Of a stretch of 64,000 bases of DNA, positions 31,501 to 43,337 are shown one piece after another. Location: NCBI GenBank assembly GCA_963995505.1, contig OZ023186.1, positions 12,717,570 through 12,781,569 of the forward strand, in the 5' to 3' direction. Every line of letters begins with the position of its first letter. Within the stretch, counting starts at the first letter, position 1. The notes below the pieces were generated by a model, which had not been told where the DNA came from, ran no database searches, and saw only the letters and a program-made list of their open reading frames with translations. Position numbers and translations under genes: made by a program. Source of the stretch: Hypericum androsaemum. Taxonomy: Eukaryota; Streptophyta; Magnoliopsida; Malpighiales; Hypericaceae.

Positions 31501-34500
31501 GCAAGAAAAGGAAAGGAAAAGGCAAGAAAAGGAAAGAAAAGGCAAAGAAAAGGAATGAAAAGGCAAGAAATGGAAAGAAAAGGCAAAAAAAGGAAAGAAA
31601 TGCAAGGAAAAGGCAAGAAAAGGCAAGGAAAAGACAAGAAAGGCAAGAAAAGGAATGAATAGGCAAGATCGGGCAGGAAAATGCAAAATAAGGTATGAAA
31701 AAGGCAAGAAAAGGACAAGAAAATGCAATTTAAGGAAAGAAAAGGCAATATAAGGCATGAGAAGGCAAGAAAAGGCAAGAGAAGGCAAGGAAAGGCAAGG
31801 AAAGGAAAGAAAAGGCAAGATTAGCACAGAAAAAATAAGAAAAGGCTTGATAAGGCAAGAAAAGGAATAAAAAAGAAAGAAAAGTAAAGATTAGGCAGGG
31901 AAAGGCAAGATAAGGCAAGAAATGGAAAGGAAAAGGCAAGATAAGGCATGAAAAGGCAAGAAAAGGAAAGAAAAAAGGGAAAATAAGGCAAGAAAAGGCA
32001 AGAAAAGGATAGAAAAGGAAAGATAAGGCAATAAAAGGAAAGAAAGGGCAAGATAAGGTCAGAAAAGGCAAGAAAAGGCAAGAGAAGGCAAGGAAAGGTA
32101 AGAAAAGGAAAGAAAAAAGGGAAGATAAGGGAAGGACAGGGCAAGAAAAGGCTAGATAAGGAAAGACAAGGCAAGGAAAAGGAAAGAAAGGGCAAGAAAA
32201 TGAAAGAAAAGGCAAGAAAAAGTCAGATAAGGCAAGGAAAAAACATGAAAAGGCAAGAAAAGGCAAGAAAATGCAAGAAAAGGCAAAAAAATGTAAGATA
32301 AGGCTAGATAAGGAAAGAAAATGAAAGAAATGGAAAGAAATGGAAAAAGGCAAGAAAATGAAAGATATGGAAAGAAAAGGAAAGATAAGGCAAGATAAGG
32401 CAAGAAAAGGCAAGGAAAAGGCAAAAAAAGGAAAGATAGGGCAAGAAAAGGCATGAAAAGGCAAGAAAAGGAAAGATAGGGTATGGAAAAGGCATAAAAA
32501 ATGATTAAAAAGGCCAGAAAAGGAAAGATAGGGCAAGAAAAGGCAAGGAAAAGGCAAGAAAATGAAAGAAAAGTTAAGAAAATGCATGAAAAGGCATGAA
32601 AAGAAAAGATAAGGCATGAAAAGGTAAGATGAGGCAAGATAAGGCAAGAAAAGGCAAGATAAGGTAAGATAAGCAAAGAAAAGGCAAGAAAAGGTAAGAT
32701 AAGGCAAGAAAAAGAACAAAAGGCAAGATTAGGCAAGAAAAGGGAAGGAAAGAGAAGAAAAGGAAAGATGAGGCAAGAAAAGGCAAGATAATGCAAGAAA
32801 AGGAAAGAAAAGGCAAGATAAGGAAAGAAAAGGCAAGAAAAGGCAAGGATAAGGAATGAAAATGCAAGAAAAGGAAAGAAAAGGCAAGGGAAAAGAAAGA
32901 AAAGGCAAGATAAGGAATGAATAGGCAAGATCGGGCAGGAAAAGGCAATATAGAGTAAGAAAAGGGCAAGAAAAGGGCAAGAAAATGCAATTTAAGGCAA
33001 GAAAAGGCAAGAAAAGGTATGAGAAGGCAAGAAAAGGCAAGAGAAGGCAAGGAAAGGCAAAAAAATGCAGGAAAAGGAAAGAAAAAGTAAGATTAGGTCA
33101 GAAAAGATAAGAAAAGGCAAGATAAGGCAAGAAAAGGAAAGAAACGTAAAGATTAGGCAAGGAAAGGCAAGATAAGGCAAGAAAAGGCAAGAAATAGAAA
33201 GGAAAAGGAAAAGGAAAGATAAGGAAAAGAAAAGGAAAGAAAAGGCAATATAAGGAAAGAAAAGGAAAGAAAAGGCTAGAAAAGGCAAAGAAAAGGCTAG
33301 AAAAGGCAAGAAAAGGAAAGAAAATGCAAGATAAGGCAAGAAACGGCAAGGAAAAGGCATGAAATGGTAAGAAAAGGAAAGAAATGGCAAGAAAATGAAA
33401 GAAATGGAAAGAAAATGAAAGATAAGGCAAGAAAAAGCAAAATAAGATAAGAAAAGGCAAGAAAAAGAAAGAAAAGGCAAGATAAGGCAAGAAACGGAAA
33501 GAAAAGGCAAGGAAAAGGCAAGAAAATGATAGAAAAGGAAAGATAAGGCAAGATAAGGAAAGAAAGGGCAAGATAAGGTCAAAAAAGGCAAGAAAAGGTA
33601 AGAGAAAGCAAGAAAGGGCAAGAAAAGGAAAGCAAAAGGCAAGATAAGGGAAGGACAGGGCAAGAAAAGGGAAGATAAGGAAAGAAAAGGCAAGGAAAAG
33701 GCAAGAAAAGGCATGATAAGTAAAGAAAAGGCAAAGAAAAGGCAAGAAAATGTCAGATAAGGCAAGGAAAAGACATGAAAAGGCAAGAACATGCAAGAAA
33801 AGGCAAGAAAATTCAAAATAAGGCAAGATAAGGCAAAAAAATGAAAGAAATAGAAAGAAAAGGAAAGATAAGAAATTAAAAAGCAAGATAATGCAAGAAA
33901 AGATAAGATAAGGCAAGAAAAGGAAAGAAAATAAAAGAAATGGAAAGAAAAGGAAAGATAAGGCAAGCAAATACAAGATAAGGCAAGAAAATAGGCAAGG
34001 AAAGGCAAAAAAAGGAATGATAGGGCCAAAAAAGGAAAGAAAAGGCATAAAAAAGGCATGAAAAGGCAAGAAATGGAAAGATAGGGCATGGAAAAGGCAT
34101 GAAAAGGCAAGAAAAGGAAAGATAGGGCAAGAAAAGGTAAGATAAGGCAAGAAAAGGCAAGGAAAAGGCAAGAATATGAAAGAAAGGTTAAGAATAGGCA
34201 TGGAAAAGGCATGAAAAGGCAAGAAAAGAAAAGATAAGGCATGAAAAGGCACAATAAGGCAAGAAAAGGGAAGATAAGGCAAGAAAAGGCAAGATATGGT
34301 AAGATGAGTAAAGAAAAGGTTAGAAAAGGTAAGATAAGGCAAGAAAAGGAAAGAAAAAGGCAAGAAAAGGCAAGAAAAGGCAAGGAAAAGGAATGAAAAG
34401 GCAAGAAAAGGAAAGAAAAGGCAAGAAAAGGAAAGAAAACGCAAGGAAAAGGCAAGAAAAGGCAAGGAAAAAGAAAGAAAAGGTAAGATAAGGAATGAAT

Positions 34501-37500
34501 AGGCAAGATCGAGCAGGAAAAGGCAAGATAAGGTAAGAAAAGGGCAAGAAAAGGACAAGAAAATGCAATTTATGCCAAGAAAAGGCAATATAAGGCATGA
34601 GAAGGCAAGAAAAGGCAAGAGAAGGCAAGGAAAGGCAAGAAAAGGAAAGAAAAGGCAAGATTAGGCAGAAAAGATAAGAAAAGGCTTGATAAGGCAAGAA
34701 AAGGAATGAAAAGGAAAGAAAAGTAAAGATTACAAAAGGAGAGGCAAGATAAGGCAAGAAATGGAAAGGAAAAGGCAAGATAAGGCAAGAAAAGGCAAGA
34801 AAAGGAAAGAAAAAAAGGGAAGATAAGGCAAGAAAAGGCAAGATAAGGCAAGAAAAGGAAAGAAAAGGCAAGGAAAAGGCAAGAAAAGGATAGAAAAGGA
34901 AAAATAAGGCAACAAAAGGAAAGAAAGGGCAAGATAAGGTCAGAAAAGGCAAGAAAAGGCAAGAGAAGGCAATGAAAGGAAAGAAAAGGAAAGCAAAAGG
35001 CAAGATAAGGGAAGGACAGGTCAAGAAAAGGCAAGATAAGAAAAGACAAGGCACGGAAAAGGCAAGAAAGGGCAAGAAAAGGATAGAAATTGCAAAGAAA
35101 AGGCTAGTTAAGGCAAGGAAAAGACATGAAAAGGCAAGAAAAGTCAAGAAAATGCAAGAAAAGGCAAGAAAATTTAAGATAAGGCAAGATAAGGAAAGAA
35201 AATGAAAGAAATTGAAAGAAAAGGAAAGATAAGGCAATAAAAAGCAAGATAAGGAAAGAAAAGGCAAGAAAATGAAAGAAATGGAAAGAAAAGGAAGGAT
35301 AAGGGAAGAAAATGCAAGATAAGGCAGGAAAAGGCAAGGAAAAGGCAAAAAAAGGAAAGATATGGCAAGAAAAGGCATGAAAAGGCATGAAAAGGCAAGA
35401 AAAGGAAACATAGGGCATGGAAAAGGCATGAAAAGGAAAGATAGGGCAAGAAAAGGTGAGGCAAGGAAAATGCAAGAAAATGAAAGAAGAGTTAAGAAAA
35501 TGCATGAAAAGGCATGAAAAGAAAAGATATGGCATGAAAAGGTAAGATAAGGCAAGATAAGGCAAGAAAAGGCAAGATAAGGTAAGATAAGCAAAGAAAA
35601 GGCAAGAAAAGGTAAGATAAGGCAAGAAAAAGAACAAAAGGCAAGATAAGGGAAGAAAAGGGAAGGAAAGGGAAGAAAAGGAAAGATGAGGCAAGAAAAG
35701 GCAAGATAATGCAAGAAAAGGAAAGAAAAGGCAAGGAAAAGGCAAGATAAGGAAAGAAAAGGGAAGAAAAGGCAAGGAAAGGAATGAAAAGGCATGAAAA
35801 GGAAAGAAAAGGCAAGAAAATGCAAGGAAAAGGCAAGAAAAGGCAAGGGAAAAGAAAGAAAAGGCAAGGGAAAAGAAAGAAAAGGCAAGATATATAATGA
35901 ATAGGCAAGATCGGGCAGGAAAAGGCAATATAAGGTAAGAAAAGGGCAAGAAAATGCAATTTAAGGCAAGAAAAGGGAAGAAAAGGCATGAGAAGGCAAG
36001 AAAAGGCAAGAGAAGGCAAGGAAAGGCAAGAAAATGCAAGAAAAGGAAAGAAAAGGCAAGATTAGGTCAGAAAAGATAAGAAAAGGCAAGATAAGGCAAG
36101 AAAAGGAAAGAAAAGTAAATATTAGGCAAGGAAAGGCAAGATAAGGCAAGAAATGGAAAGGAAAAGGAAAATGCAAGATAAGGGAAAGAAAAGTAAAGAA
36201 AAGGCAATATAAGGAAAGAAAAGGCAAGGAAAAGGCTAGGAAAGGCATAAAAAAGGCATGGAAAGGCAAGAAATGGAAAGATAGGGCATGGAAAAGGCAT
36301 GAAAAAGACATGAAAAGGCAAGAAAAGAAAAGATAGGGCAAGAAAAGGCAAGATAAGGCAAGAAAAGGCAAGCAAAAGGCAAGAATATGAAAGAAAGGTT
36401 AAGAATAGGCATGGAAAAGGCAAGAAAAGGCAAGAAAAGAAAAGATACGGCAAGAAAAGGCAAGATAAGGCAAGAAAAGGCAAGATAAGGCAAGAAAAGG
36501 CAAGATAAGGTAAGATAAGTAAAGAAAAGGTAAGATAAGGCAAGAAAAGGAAAGGAAAAGGCAAGAAAAGGAAAGAAAAGGCAAGGAAAAGGAATGAAAA
36601 GGCAAAAAAAGGAAAGAAAAGGCAAGAAAAGGAAAGAAAATGCAAGGAAAAGGCAAGAAAAGGCAAGGAAAAAGAAAGAAAAGGTAAGATATGGAATGAA
36701 TAGGCAAGATCGAGTAGGAAAAGGCAAGATAAGGTAAGAAAAGGGCAAGAAAAGGACAAGAAAATGCAATTTAAGGCAAGAAAAGGCAATATAAGGTATG
36801 AGAAGGCAAGAAAAGGCAAGAGAAGGTAAGGAAAGGCAAGAAAAGAAAAGAAAAGGCAAGATAAGGTAAGAAAAGGGCAAGAAAAGGACAAGAAAATGCA
36901 ATTTAAGGCAAGAAAAGGCAATATAAGGTATGAGAAGGCAAGAAAAGGCAAGAGAAGGCAAGAAAAGGAATGAAAAGGAAAGAAAAGTAAAGATTAGGAA
37001 AGGAAAGGCAAGATAAGGCAAGAAATGGAAAGGAAAAGGCAAGAAAAGGTAAGAAAAGGAAAGAAAAAAAGGGAAGATAAGGCAAGAAAAGGCAAGAAAA
37101 GGAAAGAAAAGGCAAGGAAAAGGCAAGAAAAGGATAGAAAAGGAAAGATAAGGCAAGAAAAGGAAAGAAAGGGCGAGATAAGGTTAGAAAAGGCAAGAAA
37201 AGGCAAGAGAAGGCAAGGAAAGGAAAGAAAAGGAAAGCAAAAGGCAAGATAAGGGAAGGACAGGGCAAGAAAAGGCAAGATAAGAAAAGACAAGGCACGG
37301 AAAAGGCAAGAAAGGGCAAGAAAAAGAAAGAAAAGGCAAAGAAAAGGCTAGATAAGGCAAGGAAAAGACATGAAAAGGCAAGAAAAGGCAAGAAAATGTA
37401 AGATAAGGCAAGATAAGGAAAGAAAATGAAAGAAATAGAAAGAAAAGGAAAGATAAGGCAATAAAAAGCAAGATAAGGCAAGAAAAGGCAAGAAAATGAA

Positions 37501-39426
37501 AGAAATGGAAAGAAAAGGAAAGATAAGGCAAGAAAATGCAAGATAAGGCAAGAAAAGGCAAGGAAAAGGAAAAAAAGGTAGGATAGGGCAAGAAAAAGGC
37601 ATGAAAAGGCAAGAAAAGGAAAGATAGGGCATGGAAAAGGCATGAAAAAGGAATGAAAAGGCAAGAAAAGGAAAGATAGGGCAAGAAAAGGGATGGAAAG
37701 GCAAGAAAATGAAAGAAAAGTTAAGAAAAGGCATGGAAAAGGCATGAAAAGAAAAGATAAGGCATGAAAAGGTAAGATAAGGCAAGATAAGGCAAGATAA
37801 GGTAAGATAAGCAAAGAAAAGGCAAGAAAAGGTAAGATATGGCAAGAAAAAGAACAAAAGTCAAGATAAGGCAAGAAAAGGGAAGGAAAGGGAAGAAAAG
37901 GAAAGATGAGGCAAGAAAAGGCAAGATAATGCAAAAAAAGGCAAGAGAAGGCAAGGAATGGCAAGAAAATGCAAGAAAAGGAAAGAAAAAGCAAGATTAG
38001 GTCAGAAAAGATAAGAAAAGGCTTGATAAGGGCAAGAAAAGGAAAGAAAAGGCAATATAAGGAAAGCAAATGCAAGAAAAGGCTAGAAAAGGCAAAGAAA
38101 AGGCTAGAAAAGGCAAGATAACTCAAAAAAAGGAAAGGAAAGGCAAGATAAGGCAAGAAACGGCAAGGAAAAGGCATGAAATGGTAAGAAAAGGAAAGAA
38201 AATGAAAGAAAAGGCAAGAAAATGCAAGAAATGGCAAGAAAGTGAAAGAAATGGAAAGAAAAGGAAAGATAAGGCAAAAAAAAGAAAGATAAGACAAGAA
38301 AAGGCAAGAAAATGAAAGAAAAGGCAAGGAAAAGGCAAGATAAGGCCAGAAAAGGAATGAAAAGGCAAGGAAAAGGCAAGAAAAAGATAGAAATGGAAAG
38401 ATAAGGCAAGAAAAGGTAAGAGAAGGCAAGGAAAGGCAAGAAAAGGAAAGCAAAAGGCAAGATAAGGGAAGGACATGGCAAGAAAAGGCAAGATAAGGAA
38501 AGAAAAGGCAAGGAAAAGGCAAGAAAAGGCATAATAGGTAAAGAAAAGGCAAAGAAAAGGCAAGAAAATACAAAATAAGGAAAGATAAGATAAGATAAGG
38601 CAAAAAATGAAAGAAATAGAAAGAAAAGGAAAGATAAGACAATAAAAAGCAAGATAATGCAAGAAAAGATAAGATAAGATAAGGCAAGAAAAGGCAAGAA
38701 ATGAAAAGAAAAGGAAAGATAAGGCAAGCAAATGCAAGTTAAGGCAAGGAAAGGCAAAAAAAGGAAAGATAGGGCACAAAAAGGAAAGAAAAGGCATGAA
38801 AAAGGCATGAAAAGGCAAGAAATGGAAAGATAGGGCATGGAAAAGGCATGAAAAAGGCATAAGAAGGCAAGAAAAGGAAAGATAGGGCAAGAAAAGGCAA
38901 GATAAGTCAAGAAAAGGCAAGGAAAGGGCAAGAAAAGTTAAGAATAGGCATGGAAAAGGCATGAAAAGGCAAGAAAAGAAAAGATAAGGCATGAATAGGC
39001 AAGATAAGGCAAGATAAGGCAAGAAAAGATAAGAAAAGGCAAGATAAGGTAAGATAAGTAAAGAAAAGGTAAGAAAAGGTAAGATAAGGCAAGAAAAGGA
39101 AAGGAAAAGGCAAGAAAAGGAAAGAAAAGGCAAGGAAAAGGAATGAAAAGGCAAGAAAAGGAAAGAAAATGCAAGGAAAAGGCATGAAAAGGCAAGGAAA
39201 AAGAAAGAAAATGCAAGATAAGGAATGAATAGGGAAGATCGGGCAGGAAAAGGCAAGATAAGGTTAGAAAAGGGCAAGAAAAGGACAAGAAAATGCAATT
39301 TAAGGCAAGATAAAGCAAGAAAAGGCATGAGAAGGCTAGGAAAGGCAAGAAAAGGAAAGAAAAGGCAAGATTAGGTCAGAAAAGATAAGAAACGGCTTGA
39401 TAAGGCAAGAAAAGGAATGAAAAGGA
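28533..39426 (+). repeat. AAAAGGCAAG satellite, block E
   Basis: 10.9 kb of the same satellite, same orientation. The rare run GATCGGGCAGG (or GATCGAGCAGG / GATCGAGTAGG) recurs in a conserved surrounding at 31667, 32929, 34507, 35909, 36708 and 39237, showing higher-order units of irregular length (about 0.8-2.5 kb). A 136-bp tandem duplication sits at about 36725-36960. No gene is seen. Confidence 0.96.
36725..36960 (+). repeat. 136-bp tandem duplication in block E
   Basis: The segment running from AAGGGCAAGAAAAGGACAAG through GCAATTTAAGG and GGCAATATAAGGTATGAG appears at about 36738 and again at about 36874, nearly unchanged. It is a recent local duplication. Confidence 0.8.
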
Positions 39427-39635
39427 GTATACCATTCTTATCTATATTGAGTATCACTATCAGGTCATTATCATTCTCGTTGTATACCATTATTAGTAGA
39501 AATGTAGAATATTATCATTTATATTGAATATCAATGTCATATTAAATGTATACCATTATCAATAGCAATTTCTAACATTATCATTTATATTGAATACCAA
39601 TGTCATATTGAATTAATATCATTCTTATCTTTCTT
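39427..39635. repeat. AT-rich island of about 66-bp imperfect tandem repeats
   Basis: About 209 bp unrelated to the satellite. GTATACCATT recurs at 39427, 39482 and 39548, and a related TAATATCATTCTTATC at about 39614, giving spacings of 55, 66 and 66 bp. Copies share ATTATCATTTATATTGAATA and CAATGTCATATT. No ORF of significance, no LTR or terminal inverted repeats recognised. Origin unknown. Confidence 0.85.
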
Positions 39636-39720
39636 AATATCTTGCCTTGTCTTTCCATAGCCTGCCTTTTACACACCTTTTCTTGCCTTATCTTACTTTT
39701 TCTTGCCTGATCTTTCTTTT
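39636..39720 (-). repeat. Inverted fragment of the satellite
   Basis: About 85 bp reading CTTGCCTTGTCTTTCC... on the + strand, which is the reverse complement of the satellite (units CTTGCCTTTT). It lies between the AT-rich island and normally oriented satellite, meeting the latter head-to-head at about 39720. It is the only orientation switch I find. Confidence 0.9.
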
Positions 39721-41657
39721 TAGGAAAAGGTATGAAAAGGCAAAAAAAGGAAAAAAAAGGCAAGAAAAGGAAAGAAAAGGCAAGGAAAAGGCACGAAAAG
39801 GCAAGAAAAGGCAAAAAAAAGTCAAGAAAATGCAAGTAAAGGAAAGATAAGGAAAGATAAGGCAAGATAAAGCAAGAAAAGGTAAGAAAAGGCAAGAAAA
39901 GGAAAGAAAACGCAAGGAAAAGGCCAGAAAAGGCAAAATAAGGTAAGAAAAGGAAAGAAAAGGCAAGAAAAGGTCAAGAAAAGGTAAGAAAAGGCAAGAT
40001 AAGGCATGAAAATAAAAGAAAAGGCAAGAAAAGGCAAGAAAAGGCAAGATAAGGAATGAAAAGGAAAGAAAAGGCAAGGAAAAGGCAAGAAAAGGTAAGA
40101 AAAGGCAAGATAAGGCAAGAAAAGAATAGAAAAGGCAAGATAAGGCAAGAAAAGGAAGGAAAAGGCATTGAAAAGGCAAGAAAAGGAAAGACAAGGTAAG
40201 AAAAGGCAAAAAAAGACAATATAAGACAAGAAAAGGCAAGGAAAAGGCAATATGAGGAATGAAAAGGAAAGAAAAGGCAAGAAAAGCCATGAAAAGGTAA
40301 GAAAAGGCTAGGAAAAGGCAATATGAGGAATGAAAAGGAAAGAAAAGGCAAGGAAAAGGCAAGAAAAGGCATGAAAAAGCAAGAAAAGGTAAGAAAAGGA
40401 TAGAAAAGGCAAGATAAGGCAAGAAAAGGCAAGATAATGCAAGAAAAGGAAAGAAAAGGCATTAAAAAGGCAAGAAAAGGTAAGAAAAGGGAAGATAAGG
40501 ATAGAAAAGGTAAGAAAAGGCAAGAAAAGGATAGAAAATGAAAGAGAAGGCAAGAAAAGGCAAGGAAAAGGAATGAAAAGGCAAAAAAAGGAAAGAAAAA
40601 CCAAGAAAAGGCAAGGAAAGGCAAGCAAAAGGCATGAAAAGAAAAGCAAAGTCAAAAAAAAGGTAAGAAAAGGCAAGATAAGGCAAGAAAAGGCAAGAAA
40701 AGAAAAGAAATGGCAAGATAAGGTAAGATAAGGCAAGAAAAGGCAAGAAAAGGTATGGAAAAGGCATGAAAAGAAAAGATATGGCCAGAAAAGGCATGAA
40801 AAGGCAAGAAAAGGAAAGAAAAGGCAAGGAAAAGGCAAGAAAATGCAAGATAAGCCAAGATACGACAAGGAAAGGAAAGGAAAATGCATGAAAAGGGAAG
40901 ATAAGGTAAGAAAAGGCAAGATCAGGCAAGAAAAGGAAAGAAAAGGCTAGATAAGGAATGCAAAGGCAGGAAAAGGCACGAAAAGGAAAGAAAAGGCTAG
41001 ATAAGGCAAGAGAAGGTAAGAAAAGGCAAGATCAGGCAAGAAAAGGAAAAAAAAGGCATGGCAAATGCGTCAAAAGGCAAGAAAAGGAAAGATAAGGCAA
41101 GAAAAGGCATGAAAAGGTAAGAAAAGGAAAGAAAAGGCAATGAAAAGGCAAGAAAATGCAAGATAAGGCAAGATACGACAAGAAAAGGAAAGGAAAAGGC
41201 ATGAAAAGGCATGAAAAGGAAAGAAAAGGCTTGATAAGGCAAGAAAAGGGAAGATAAGGTAAGAAAAGGCAAGATAAGGAATGCAAAGGCAAGAAAAGGC
41301 AGGAAAAGGAAAGAAAAGGCTAGATAAGGCAAGATAAGGTAAGAAAAGGCAAGATAAGGCAAGAAAAGGAAAGAAAAGGCATGGAAAATGCATGAAAAGG
41401 CAAGAAAAGGAAAGATAAGGCAAGAAAAGGCATGAAAAGGCAAGAAAAGGAAAGAAAAGGCAAGGAAAAGGCAAGAAAATGTAAGATAAGGCAAGATCCG
41501 ACAAGAAAAGGAAAGGAAAAGGCATGAAAAGGCAAGAAAATGAAAGAAAAGGCTAGAAAAGGCTTGCTAAGGCAAGAAAAGGGAAGATAATGTAAGAAAA
41601 TGAAAGATAAAGAATGAAAAGGCAAAATAAGGCAAGAAAAGGCAATAAAAAGCATGA

Positions 41658-43337
41658 ATCGGCAAGAAAGAGCAAGAAAAGGCAAGAAAAGGCAAGATAA
41701 GGAAAGAAAAGTCAAAAAAAGGCTAGAAAAGGCATGGAAAAGGAATTAAAAGAATAGAAAAGGAAATATAAGGCAAGAAAAGGAATGAAAAGGCAAGATA
41801 AGGCAAGAAAAGGCAAGAAAAAGAAAGGAAAAGGCATGATAAGGATAGAAAAGGCATGGAAAAGGCATGAAAAGGTAAGGAAAGGATAGAAAAGGCAAGA
41901 AAAGTTCAAGAAAAGGTAAGAAAAGGAAAGATAAGTCAAGGAAAAGGCAAGATAAGGCAAGAAAAGGATAGAAAAGGCAAGAAAAGGCAAAGAAAGGGCA
42001 CGAAAAGGAAAGAAAAGTCAATAAAAACAAAGAAAAGGCAAGGAAAAGGAATGAAAAGGAAAAAAAAGGATAGAAAAGCCAAGAACAGGAAAGTTAAGGC
42101 AAGGAAAAGGCATGAAAAGGTAAGAAAAGGAAAGAAAAGGTAAGATAAGGCACGATAAAGTAAGACAAGGCAAGAAAAGGCAATAAAAGATAAGAAAAGG
42201 AAAGAAAAGGAAAAAAAAGATAAGGCATGAAAAGGCATAGAAAAGGCATGAAAAGACAAGAAAAGGAAAGACAAGGCAAGAAAAGCTATGAAAAGGCAAG
42301 AAAAGGAAAGACAAGGCAAGAAAAGGCAAGAAAAGGAAAGACAAGGCTAGGAGAAGGCAAAAAAATGCAAGATAAGGCAAGATACGGCAAGAAAAGAAAA
42401 GGAAAAGGTAAGAAAAGACATGAAAAGGTAAGAAAAGGCAAGAAAAGGATAGAAAAGGCAAGATAAGGCAAGAAAAGGAAAGAAAAGGCATTGAAAAGGC
42501 AAGAAAAGGAAAGATAAGGCAAGAAAAGGCAAGAAAAGGCAATATAAGACAAGAAAAGGCAATGAAAAGGCAATATAAGGAATGAAAAGGAAAGAAAAGG
42601 CAAGGAAAAGGCAAGAAAAGGCATGAAAAGGCAAGAAAAGGCAAGAAAAGGCAAGAAAAGGATAGAAAAGGCAAGAAAAGGCAAGAAAAGGCAAGAAAAA
42701 GGCAAGAAAAGGCAAGATAAGGATAGAAAAGGAAAGAAAAGGCAAGAAAAGGAAAGAAAAAGATAGAAAAGGAAAGAAAAGGCAAGAAAAGGCAAGGAAA
42801 AGGAATGAAAAGGCAAAAAGAGGAAAGAAAAAGCAAGAAAAGGCAAGGAAAAGGCATGAAAAGGCAAGCAAAGTCAAAAAAGGTAAGAAAAGGCAAGAAA
42901 AGAAAAGAAAAGGCAAGATAAGGCAAGAAAAGGCAAGATAAGGCAAGAAAAGGAAAGAAAAGGCAAGAAAAGGTATGGAAAAGGCATGAAAAGGAAATAT
43001 ATGGAAAGAAAAGGCATGAAAAGGTAAGAAAGGGCAAGAAAATACAATAAAAGGTAAGAAAAGGCAAGGAAAAGGCAAGATAAGGCAAGGAAAAGGAATA
43101 AAAAGGAAAGAGAATGAAAGAAAAGGCAAGGAAAAGGCAAGATAAGGCAAGAAAAGGCAAGAAAAGGTATGAAAAGGCTAGAAAAAGAAAGAAAAGGCAA
43201 GAAAAGGGCAAGAAAAGGTAAGAAATGGCAAGATAAGCTAGAAAAGGAAAGATAAGGAAAGAAAAGGCAAGATAAGGCCAAAAAAGGAAAGAAAAGGCAA
43301 GAAAAGGCAAGGACAGAGCAAGAAAAGGAAAGAAAAG
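41658..43337 (+). repeat. Long-range satellite copy 1 (pairs with 51150-53117)
   Basis: Markers CATGAATCGGCAAG (41658), GGGCACG (42000), AACAGGAAAGTTAAG (42084) and GCCAATAAAATGC (43337) recur in the same order at 51150, 51492, 51575 and 53117. The offset is 9.49 kb, rising to 9.78 kb. Confidence 0.8.
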
